Source: Fibrobacter sp.
GTDB lineage: Bacteria > Fibrobacterota > Fibrobacteria > Fibrobacterales > Fibrobacteraceae
Reading direction: 5' to 3'
Assembly: GCA_024398935.1 (NCBI GenBank)
Contig: JAKSIH010000005.1
Coordinates: forward strand, 39,275-103,274
Length of the DNA stretch: 64,000 nucleotides
The notes under the pieces were generated by a model that saw only the letters and a list, made by a program, of their open reading frames with translations, did not search any database and was not told the origin of the DNA. Below, in pieces: positions 49,343 through 62,257 of the stretch. How positions within the stretch are numbered: the stretch's first letter is position 1; each line of letters starts with the position of its first letter. Both the position numbers and the translations under genes were made by a program.

Positions 49343-50622
49343 TTAAGGCTACTCCTAATTCTAAGGAAATTGAACGCATTTGCGGTCGCGAAGTTGCTCC
49401 CAGCCGCGAAATTTATAACAAGGTTGTAGATATCCTTGCCGACATCAAGAAGGGCGGCTACGCCAAGGCTGTAGAATACGCCCAGAAGTTCGATGGCCTT
49501 GAACGCAAGAACATCCGCGTCTCTGCTAGGGAAATTGCAAAGTCTGCCGCCAAGTGCCCTGCCGATTTGCAGAAGGCTCTCAAGCAGGCCATCAAGAACG
49601 TCCGCGATTTCCACCAGAACCAGATGGAAGAATCCTGGCTCATGGAAGGTAAGGACGGCGTTGTTCTTGGTCAGCGCATCCGCCCCATGAAGCGCGTTGG
49701 CCTCTATGTTCCCGGTGGCGCAGGCATTTACCCCAGCACCGTGATCATGAACGCAGTGCCCGCTCTCGTTGCAGGTGTTCAGGACATCGTTGTGGTTACT
49801 CCCATCAAGGGCGAAATCAACCGCGCCGTGGCATTCGTGCTGCAGCAGCTGGGCATTACCGAAGTCTACCACATCGGTGGCGCACAGGCTATCGGCCTGT
49901 TGGCTTACGGTGCCAAGGACGCCAAGGGCAAGACCATTGTTGAACGCGTGGACAAGATTGTGGGTCCGGGTAACGTTTTCGCAGCCGTCGCCAAGAAGGA
50001 AGTCTTCGGTGTCGTTGATATCGACATGGTGGCTGGCCCCTCCGAAGTTCTCGTCATGGCAGACAAGACTGCCGATCCTGACTTCGTTGCTGCAGACCTG
50101 CTTTCCCAGGCGGAACACGGTTCCGGTTTCGAAGCCGCCATCTGCATTACCGACGACATGGAAACCGCCCAGATGATTTCTGCCTGCGTTGACGTTCAGG
50201 TGGAAAACAGCCCCAAGAAGGAACTGCTTCAGAAGGTGCTGGACAACTTCGGTCGCATTCTCGTTGTGAAGGACTGGTTCGACGGTGTTGCCATTGCAAA
50301 CAAGATTGCTCCGGAGCATCTCGAAGTCATGACCGACGAAGCTGAATCCATGGCTGCCCAGATTGAAAATGCTGGTGCTGTGTTCATTGGTCACTGGTCC
50401 TCTGAACCGGTGGGCGACTACTTCGCAGGTCCCAACCATGTGCTTCCCACCAACGGCACAGGCCGCTTCTTCAGCCCTCTCGGCGTATACGACTTCCTGA
50501 AGCGTATGTCTATCATCCGCTACAGCGAAAAGGCTATCAAGAAAAACGCCAAGGCAATTGCCGCTGTTGCTATGGAAGAAGGCTTCTACCACCACGCACA
50601 GGCTGTGCTGAAGCGTCTTTAA
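49333..50622 (+). CDS. hisD: Histidinol dehydrogenase
   Basis: A 429-residue zinc enzyme that makes histidine from histidinol. Typical blocks are VGLYVPGGAGIYPSTVIMNAVPA, VYHIGGAQAIGLLAYGA, VGPGNVFAAVAKKEVFGVVDIDMVAGPSEVLV, DLLSQAEHGSGFEAAICI (metal ligands Gln/His), APEHLEVMTDE and GPNHVLPTNGTGRFFSPL. It overlaps cimA by 10 bp, so expression is coupled to an isoleucine-pathway gene rather than to other his genes. A terminator follows. Confidence 0.95.
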   Translation: MQIVKATPNSKEIERICGREVAPSREIYNKVVDILADIKKGGYAKAVEYAQKFDGLERKNIRVSAREIAKSAAKCPADLQKALKQAIKNVRDFHQNQMEESWLMEGKDGVVLGQRIRPMKRVGLYVPGGAGIYPSTVIMNAVPALVAGVQDIVVVTPIKGEINRAVAFVLQQLGITEVYHIGGAQAIGLLAYGAKDAKGKTIVERVDKIVGPGNVFAAVAKKEVFGVVDIDMVAGPSEVLVMADKTADPDFVAADLLSQAEHGSGFEAAICITDDMETAQMISACVDVQVENSPKKELLQKVLDNFGRILVVKDWFDGVAIANKIAPEHLEVMTDEAESMAAQIENAGAVFIGHWSSEPVGDYFAGPNHVLPTNGTGRFFSPLGVYDFLKRMSIIRYSEKAIKKNAKAIAAVAMEEGFYHHAQAVLKRL

Positions 50623-50702
50623 ATCTCCCGCGTCATCCCTTCGACAAGTTCAGGGTAAACTCTGGGCGATAAGCGATGGATTGAACCAGAAAGCGTGAAA
50701 AG

Positions 50703-50728
50703 AGACCGGCTTATGACCGGTCTTTTTT
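50703..50728 (+). terminator. hisD terminator
   Basis: AGACCGG/CCGGTCT stem with a 7-nt loop followed by a run of T. Confidence 0.88.
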
Positions 50729-50819
50729 GTGTTTATTGATTTTTCTGCGGTGTGTTTTAACAATTTTTCACACCTACCAATGTAAAAGTATTTTAACACC
50801 CTCTTTAAAATTGTTGTGG

Positions 50820-50939
50820 CTTACAAAAATGTAGGTTTTTGCGTGGATGACCCTTTAAATTTTACGAAAAATCGCAATTTGAAAATCTGCTGAAAAACTA
50901 ACTTACAAAAATGTAGGAAATTAACGATTTTTGTATAAT
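50820..50939 (+). promoter_or_regulatory. gdhA promoter with two identical 16-bp regulator sites
   Basis: CTTACAAAAATGTAGG, itself an imperfect dyad (ACA-n4-TGT), occurs at 50820-50835 and 50902-50917, 82 bp apart. The second copy sits where the -35 box of a perfect TATAAT (50934-50939) should be, and no good -35 hexamer is present. This suggests activator-dependent transcription of gdhA or a repressor with DNA looping. Confidence 0.6.
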
Positions 50940-51054
50940 TCCCCTTCTTTTTTTTCATTATTTGTTATCTTTAAAATCGTAACAGAAATACCATGCCTCG
51001 CGGTTCGAAATCGTTGAAAAGTGGGGTAGGGTACCAAAGTTTAATTAAACATAA

Positions 51055-52431
<1,377 letters not shown>

Positions 52432-52528
52432 TAAAGCCCGCTCGTTCCGTTCATCATTAGAGAATCTGCGTTCGAACGAGCTCCTCTCGGGAGAACAGCG
52501 CGTACTTGAAAGATGATTCAGAATTTAG

Positions 52529-52562
52529 AAGGCTCTCAGTTGAAAGACTGAGGGCCTTCTTA
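52529..52562 (+). terminator. gdhA terminator, unit 1
   Basis: AAGGCTCTCAGT/ACTGAGGGCCTT stem followed by CTTATTT. Confidence 0.8.
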
Positions 52563-52617
52563 TTTGCAAGCGCTAAGCTCAGGTAATGAACCTCTCGTTG
52601 GCGTTCGCTCTCACAAG

Positions 52618-52647
52618 AAGGACTGGTCGAAAAGACTAGTCCTTTTT
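52618..52647 (+). terminator. gdhA terminator, unit 2
   Basis: AAGGACTGGTC/GACTAGTCCTT stem (one mismatch), 5-nt loop, T tract. Confidence 0.85.
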
Positions 52648-52716
52648 GCTCACGTCAAGACCGCTCGCGCTAGAATCAAGTAGAAATACTCTGATAAGCG
52701 CTCGCTCTCACTAGAA

Positions 52717-52749
52717 ATGGACTGGCTCAAAAAGCCAGCCCATTTTTTA
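52717..52749 (+). terminator. gdhA terminator, unit 3
   Basis: ATGGACTGGCT/AGCCAGCCCAT stem (one mismatch), short loop, six T. Confidence 0.85.
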
Positions 52750-52887
52750 TTCATGTCAAGTCCGCTGGGCTTGAACGTCTGGTCTTTTTTTGTTGACGCA
52801 AAATTTTTTGCTGACAGTTGTTTTCGTATAGCGCGGTTTTGTATTTCTCGAACATCTTCATAAAAAATTCAATCGTTAGGAGGAATC

Positions 52888-53152
52888 ATGAAGCGTGTTT
52901 TGGCTTTGGTTACCAGCACACATGTTCTTTAAGCGCTTGGGAGCCTATTTTGAAGTTGGCTCAGGTTTCTATGCCGGTGATGGTGGATACTATTTGCACT
53001 ACGATAGCAGTGTGGATAAATTGAACAATAATGACTGGGATCTTCAAAACAACAAGAAATATTACAAAAAGGGGCGACGGTTCATACCGGCGGGTCACTT
53101 TTTGTTTCGTGAATTAGTATTTTTTTTCACTGTTTTGGAGAACAGTCGATGA
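52888..53152 (+). pseudogene. Broken small exported protein gene
   Basis: TTAGGAGGAATC, a very strong ribosome binding site, precedes ATG 52888, which opens a signal-like MKRVLALVTS but stops after 14 codons. A different frame continues directly with FKRLGAYFEVGSGFYAGDGGYYLHYDSSVDKLNNN, an outer-membrane-like beta pattern, up to a TGA that overlaps the start of the next gene. A frameshift near 52910-52920 would join them, so this looks like a decayed member of an exported family, or a sequencing error. Confidence 0.55.
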
Positions 53153-53982
53153 GAAATTTCTTTTTCATAAATTTATGTGCCCTATTTGTTTTACTAACCG
53201 TTCAGGTGAGCTTTGCTGGCTCTTTGACGGATTTACGCGATGGTAAGACTTATAAGACCGTTACTATTCTCGGGCAGGAATGGATGGCGGAGAACCTGAA
53301 TCTCGAATACAATGTGGGCACTGCAAAGAGCGGCTGTCTGATGGTAAAAGGTAATTTTCCTGGTTGTGATTTTTCCACTCCAGAAGGGAGTACTATGGCT
53401 CGTTGCAAGGCCGCCGTCTATCCAGAGGAATGTGATAAGCATGGTCGCACCTACACATGGGCTGCTGCAGTGGACAGTGCTGGACTTTATGGTCTGGACG
53501 GTTTGGGATGCGGGTCGGGCAAATTATGTGAACGAGCAGGATATGTCCGTGGTATATGCCCCGAAGGTTGGCACTTGCCCAAAAGTGATGATTTTTACAG
53601 TTTGCTTTCGGAGTTAAAACGCGAAATAAAGGAAAAAACAGGACCTTTATTTACCTCTTGTGTTGAAAAAAAAACAGTGAAAAATAATGTATTGAGTGTG
53701 GGTGATGGTTGTTCGATGGATGACATCGATCCAGATTTTTTACTTTTTAAGTGCGATCTTCTCGGTTTTGAGTATGAAAATCTAGGTCCTGACCATATGG
53801 CGTTCTTTTGGACATCGACGAACTATTATGATGAGAAAGAACGTGAATTTTACGTTACTCAAATGTTTCTGCAAACGGGTGAATTTGGGTCTTTAAGTAT
53901 TTGGCCTTCGAAAGTAAGTGTTGGCTCGTCAATTCGTTGCATTCGAGATCCTGACCAAAATAGTCCAAAAGTTTTCAAATAA
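53149..53982 (+). CDS. FISUMP-domain exported protein
   Basis: A 277-residue protein with signal peptide MRNFFFINLCALFVLLTVQVSFA, then one FISUMP domain over nearly the whole mature chain: DLRDGKTYKTVTILGQEWMAENLNLEYN, the Cys-rich GCLMVKGNFPGCDF and CKAAVYPEECDKHGRTYTWAAAVD, GICPEGWHLPKSDD, and the ending VGSSIRCIRDPD. The start overlaps the stop of the upstream broken gene by 4 bp. The codon use is AT-richer than in neighbouring host genes. Confidence 0.9.
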   Translation: MRNFFFINLCALFVLLTVQVSFAGSLTDLRDGKTYKTVTILGQEWMAENLNLEYNVGTAKSGCLMVKGNFPGCDFSTPEGSTMARCKAAVYPEECDKHGRTYTWAAAVDSAGLYGLDGLGCGSGKLCERAGYVRGICPEGWHLPKSDDFYSLLSELKREIKEKTGPLFTSCVEKKTVKNNVLSVGDGCSMDDIDPDFLLFKCDLLGFEYENLGPDHMAFFWTSTNYYDEKEREFYVTQMFLQTGEFGSLSIWPSKVSVGSSIRCIRDPDQNSPKVFK

Positions 53983-53997
53983 AACGTTGTTCTAAAG

Positions 53998-54024
53998 AGG
54001 CTGCGATTCGTCGCGGTCTTTTTT
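53998..54024 (+). terminator. Terminator after the FISUMP gene
   Basis: GCTGCGA-TTCG-TCGCGGT stem with a stable tetraloop and six T. Confidence 0.8.
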
Positions 54025-54111
54025 GCGCGTTCGTCACAGTCTTAAGTTTATTATTAATTTTTTCTTACAAAGGGCCTTTTTCTTATTATATTGTGTTTTT
54101 GGAGGTTCCCC

Positions 54112-56238
54112 TTGTTTAAGTATTTCAAGTCCGTCGTTAGTTTGTGTGCGCTGCTTGGCGCCTCGTCTTCCTTTGCCTATGTGGAAAAGATGCCTGATTT
54201 CAAGGACAAGCGCGATGGTCGTGTCTATAAGACTGTCCAGATCGGCGAACAGCGCTGGATGGCTGAAAACCTCCGCTTCGATGTAAAGGGGAGTTTCTGC
54301 TACGACAACAAGGATTATAACTGCCAGACCTACGGTCGACTGTATACCTGGGCGGCGGCCCGCATGTTGGTGGATTTCTATAACAATACATCCATCAAGA
54401 AAATCAAGAAAATAAACAAGATCCACGATGTATGTCCCATGGGATGGCATATCCCTTCCAACAAGGATTGGAAAACGCTGAAGGCATTTGTGGGAAAAAA
54501 GGGTATAAGCGATGGTGTTGGCATAAGCCTAAAATCCGAGGAAATGTGGGACCGGGAATTGAGGGTTCCCAGTGGTAAGGATGAATTCGGCTTTAACGCC
54601 ATACCTGCCGGTGAACGCTATTTCATTGGCGAATATATGGACCTGGGTTCTTCGGCCCAGTTCTGGGCGTCTAACGAATACGATGCAAGCGGTGCCTATT
54701 TCTGGCGTCTTTCCTACGATACGAGAACCTTTGATCGTGTTTTCGAGAGCAAGGAAAACGGAGTCTCCGTCCGCTGTGTAGAAGATCGTCTTTACGAAAT
54801 CAAGGAGCCGCCTTCTCCTGTGCCGCATGTTGAACCCAAGGTGGTTGAAGTGCAGGGAAAGAAACTTCAGACCATCCATATCGGGGACCAGGTGTGGATG
54901 GCGAACAATGTGGATGTGAAGCTTCCCGGAAGTTTCTGCTACCAGAACAAGCAGGAAAACTGCGAAAAGTATGGCCGCCTCTACCCGTGGCATGTGGTGG
55001 TGAAGCTGTCCGAGGAATTTTCCAGGAAGGTGGCCCGGGATTCCATTTCGAAAGTAAAGCCCAAGGGCATTTGCCCCAACGGCTGGCATGTTCCTACGGC
55101 TCTGGACTATCACCGTCTGGATTCCTACTTGAAGGATATTGACGATGCGGTTGGGGTGGGCACCAACTTGAAGTCCCGCATGGGATGGGCGGAAAGCGAA
55201 GACGCTCTCCAGGGTATCAACGGCTTTGGTTTCAATGCGGAACCTTTCGGCGCGATTAAATATACTTCGCCAAAAATGCTTTGCGAAACAATCGTCAAGC
55301 AGATCATCCTGCCAGAAAAGAAGGGCGCCCAGCCGGATACGGTCTTTACGGATTCCTGCGTGGTGGATCCTAACTGGAAGGCGGAACTGACCTTCAGCGG
55401 AATGGATGGTTTTACCGGATTCTGGTCCGGGACTGAAGCGGACTCCGGGTCTGCCGTAGTGTGGACGCTTTCCAAGGACGACGATGATTTCGTCCAGGAT
55501 ACGGCCCGCAAGGAGGAAGCCTATTACCTGCGTTGCATGATGGATCCGCCGGACATCGACGAAATTTACGACAGCACTTCCATCTACGACAAGCGCGACG
55601 ATAACCGCTACAAGACTGTGACTATCGGAAGCGATACCTGGATGGCAGAAAACCTTCGCTTTGCAGCACCCGGAAGCTTCTGCTATGAGGACAAGGACAT
55701 TCGCTGCAAGTCTTACGGACGTCTCTATCCGTGGCATGTCGCCATGAGACTGTCTCCCGACTATGTGGAAAATTCCATGACCGGAGGCATTCTGGAGGAA
55801 CATCAGGGAATATGCCCCGAGGGCTGGCACATGCCGACGAACGAGGAATGGATTGCCCTGGGCCAGAAGGCACTGAACATGCGCAGGGGAGGTATCGGTT
55901 CCGCCCTGAAGAGTAAGGAAGGCTGGGCCCGCGGGGGAGTTCCTATTTCTGCCGCCAGCGGGTTTAACGCCCTTCCTTCGGGAAGTCGCTTTGCCGATGG
56001 GGAATTCGCGGAACTGGGAACCAGCGCCTACTTCTGGGCGGCCAAGGGCGGTGACGGCATGGGTGCGGTCTACTGGAACCTGATTCACGCTAAGGACGAC
56101 TTCGCCTTCATGGAAGACTTCGAGAACTTCTCCTTCTCGGTTCGTTGCGTCAAGAATAAAATGATGGCACCGAAGGCGGAGCCTGCAGAAAAAGGAAATA
56201 CCGCTGAAACAAGTCCTGCAGCACCCTCGTCGCGATAG
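54112..56238 (+). CDS. Triple FISUMP-domain exported protein
   Basis: A 708-residue protein. The TTG at 54112 is the best start: GGAGG lies 6 bp upstream and the signal peptide LFKYFKSVVSLCALLGASSSFA follows directly. Three FISUMP copies are visible: copy 1 (DKRDGRVYKTVQIGEQRWMAENL...VRCVEDR), copy 2 (GKKLQTIHIGDQVWMANNVDV...LRCMMDPP; its D-x-R-D-G box is lost) and copy 3 (DKRDDNRYKTVTIGSDTWMAENL...VRCVKNK). Each has GSFCY, YGRLYxW and a CP.GWH.P motif. The tail ends SPAAPSSR, and the CTCGTCGCGATAG that encodes the end is part of the repeat array that follows, so the repeat provides the stop. Confidence 0.9.
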   Translation: MFKYFKSVVSLCALLGASSSFAYVEKMPDFKDKRDGRVYKTVQIGEQRWMAENLRFDVKGSFCYDNKDYNCQTYGRLYTWAAARMLVDFYNNTSIKKIKKINKIHDVCPMGWHIPSNKDWKTLKAFVGKKGISDGVGISLKSEEMWDRELRVPSGKDEFGFNAIPAGERYFIGEYMDLGSSAQFWASNEYDASGAYFWRLSYDTRTFDRVFESKENGVSVRCVEDRLYEIKEPPSPVPHVEPKVVEVQGKKLQTIHIGDQVWMANNVDVKLPGSFCYQNKQENCEKYGRLYPWHVVVKLSEEFSRKVARDSISKVKPKGICPNGWHVPTALDYHRLDSYLKDIDDAVGVGTNLKSRMGWAESEDALQGINGFGFNAEPFGAIKYTSPKMLCETIVKQIILPEKKGAQPDTVFTDSCVVDPNWKAELTFSGMDGFTGFWSGTEADSGSAVVWTLSKDDDDFVQDTARKEEAYYLRCMMDPPDIDEIYDSTSIYDKRDDNRYKTVTIGSDTWMAENLRFAAPGSFCYEDKDIRCKSYGRLYPWHVAMRLSPDYVENSMTGGILEEHQGICPEGWHMPTNEEWIALGQKALNMRRGGIGSALKSKEGWARGGVPISAASGFNALPSGSRFADGEFAELGTSAYFWAAKGGDGMGAVYWNLIHAKDDFAFMEDFENFSFSVRCVKNKMMAPKAEPAEKGNTAETSPAAPSSR

Positions 56239-56850
56239 AATCCATAAAAACCAGGGGAGACTTTTAGATCCTATCGGTCGCTTCGCTCCCTCCAGGATGA
56301 CGTTGTTGGACTGCGTGCCTTCCAGGATGACCTTGTTGAAGTCATTCTGGAGCGACCTCGTCGCGATAGAATCCAAAAAAAAACAGGGGGGAGACTTTTT
56401 AGATCCTATCGGTCGCTTCGCTCCCTCCAGTATGACCTTGTCGAAGTCATTCTGGAGCGACCCCGTCGCGATAGAATCCAAAAAAACAGGATAGACTTTC
56501 CTGATCCTATCGGTCGCTTTGCTCCCTCCAGGATGACCTTGCTGAAGTCATTCTGGAGCGACCTCGTCGCGATAGAATTCAAAAAACAGGATAGACTTTC
56601 CTGATCCTATCGGTCGCTTCGCTCCCTCCAGGATGACGTTGTTGGACTGCGAACCTTCCTGGATGACCTTGTTGAAGTCATTCTGGAGCGACTCCGTCGC
56701 GATAGAATCCATAAAAACCAGGGGGGAGACTTTTTAGATCCTATCGGTCGCTTTGCTCCCTCCAGGATGACGTTGTTGGACTGCGTGCCTTCCTGGATGA
56801 CCTTGTTGAAGTCATTCTGGAGCGACTCCGTCGCGATAGAATCCAAATGA
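56220..56850. repeat. Array of five long inverted-repeat elements
   Basis: Each unit starts GATCCTATCGGTCGCTTCGC (to TCCAGGATGAC) and ends with GTCATTCTGGAGCGAC to GTCGCGATAGAATCC. The end is an imperfect reverse complement of the start, so each unit is a hairpin-forming element of about 100-130 bp. Unit starts are near 56270, 56402, 56505, 56606 and 56739. Some units carry an extra internal 'GACGTTGTTGGACTGCG..CCTTCC' segment. Linkers are A-rich. Confidence 0.93.
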
Positions 56851-57170
56851 ATTTGATGAGACATCTTTTGACATAAAGATTTGTGTATTATTGTCTTGTC
56901 AAAAAGCGGGGTTATCATGCAGAAAAAAGGTTATACATATATTCTTTTTAGCAAGAAAAATGGTACACTTTATATCGGCGTTACAAGTGATTTGAAGAAG
57001 AGGATTCTTGAACACAAGGAAAAAATCCATGAAGGTTTTACAAGGAAATACGGAGTAGATAAACTTGGCTACTACGAAGAATTTCCTGATATTAGGACCG
57101 CTATAGAAAGAGAAAAATTTCTTAAGAACCTGTTAAGAAAGAAGAAAATCGAATTGATAGAATCAAAGAA

Positions 57171-61183
<4,013 letters not shown>

Positions 61184-61185
61184 CA

Positions 61186-61340
61186 GTTAATAATGAAAAA
61201 TGAAGGATGAAAAATGAAGGATGAAGGATGAAGAATGAAGAATGAAGAATGAAGAATGAAGAATGTTCCCATCCCGAAGTCGCAAGCACATGCGTCCTGA
61301 CGCCCTAACCACTAATCACTAACCACTAATCACTAAATCC
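61186..61340. repeat. GAAGAATGAAGGATG and CACTAAC/T short tandem repeats
   Basis: After the radical SAM gene an array of 7-8-bp units (ATGAAGG, ATGAAGA; about 61190-61264) is followed by a 'GCAAGCACATGCGTCC' segment similar to 47547-47563, and then CACTAAT/CACTAAC heptads (61302-61336) up to the next gene. Confidence 0.88.
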
Positions 61341-61344
61341 TAGT

Positions 61345-62169
61345 ATGTCTCTTTCCATTCAATACGATTCTACTTTCGACGGTTTTCTCAGCGTCGTTTT
61401 TGAAGTGTACCGCCAGCGGCTCAATGTAGGCGAAATCAAGCCCGACCGCCTTGATACACAGGCGCTGGACCTGTTCTTCCAGCCATTCTGGGTAGAGACG
61501 AACCTGGATTCAGCCCGCCGCCTCAAGCGGGCCATCGTGAACGCCGCCAGCGAGGAGGTCCTGAACCTGCTGGAGGTGGCCTTCCGTTCAGAAACCTCCG
61601 GGATAGAGATGAACATCCTTTCCTACCTGCGAAAGCTTTTTGCAGGTATCGACCCGAACTATGGCAAGAATCCGACCTCCGACGAAATGCTCCCTCTTTT
61701 TCAGACAGCCCAGGCGGTCCGCCGGGAAGCGGGGGGTATGTTGGGCATGGTCCGCTTTACCAAGCTGGAAGATGGAACCTATTTCTCCGAGATAGAACCC
61801 AAGTACGATATCCTGCCCCTGATGATTTCCCACTTCCGGGGGAGATTCGCCAACGAGCGGTGGGCCATTTACGATTCTCTCCGGAATTACGGGATGTATT
61901 TTGACGGCTGTGGCATCATGGAAATCTCCATTCCCGACGTGAAGTCGGTTACTGCCGGCTTGCCTCCCGACGCCATTACCCAGATGTGGAAGGACTTTTA
62001 CAGGACTATCGCCATTAAGGAGCGTGAAAACCCGCGGCTTCTCAGGCGGTGTCTGCCGGTCCGCTACTGGAAGCATCTGCCCGAAAGGGAAGTGGGGCCC
62101 GCCTCCTGGCAGGAAACGGGATGGATCAATCCCTCTGCGGGGCATGTCAGGGGTGCGTTGACATCCTGA
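61345..62169 (+). CDS. DUF4130 protein, partner of the radical SAM enzyme
   Basis: A 274-residue protein of the TIGR03915-like 'SAM-linked' family: QYDSTFDGFLSVVFEVY at the N-terminus, then ASEEVLNLLEVAFRS, FQTAQAVRREAGGMLGMVRF, EPKYDILPLMISHFRGRFANERWAIYDSLRNYGMYF. Members always accompany the preceding radical SAM protein; some are fused to a uracil-DNA glycosylase domain, which is absent here (length matches the unfused form). The pair probably repairs or modifies DNA bases, but the reaction is not known. Confidence 0.88.
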   Translation: MSLSIQYDSTFDGFLSVVFEVYRQRLNVGEIKPDRLDTQALDLFFQPFWVETNLDSARRLKRAIVNAASEEVLNLLEVAFRSETSGIEMNILSYLRKLFAGIDPNYGKNPTSDEMLPLFQTAQAVRREAGGMLGMVRFTKLEDGTYFSEIEPKYDILPLMISHFRGRFANERWAIYDSLRNYGMYFDGCGIMEISIPDVKSVTAGLPPDAITQMWKDFYRTIAIKERENPRLLRRCLPVRYWKHLPEREVGPASWQETGWINPSAGHVRGALTS

Positions 62170-62257
62170 CTTCACTTCTTTTTCAATAATGAGTAAAAAA
62201 AGTGTCACAGGTTCACAAATAATTGTATCTTTATTTTCGAAATTGGAGAAAAGTTTT

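Larger units (their letters stand above)
52432..52887. other. Gene-free stretch with tandem duplicated terminators
   Basis: Three hairpins with T tracts follow gdhA. They are embedded in recurring text such as 'CGCTCGCTCTCAC.AGAA' and 'TCA.GTCAAG.CCGCT', so the second and third units look like duplicated copies of a roughly 100-bp segment. No gene is visible before 52888. Confidence 0.6.
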
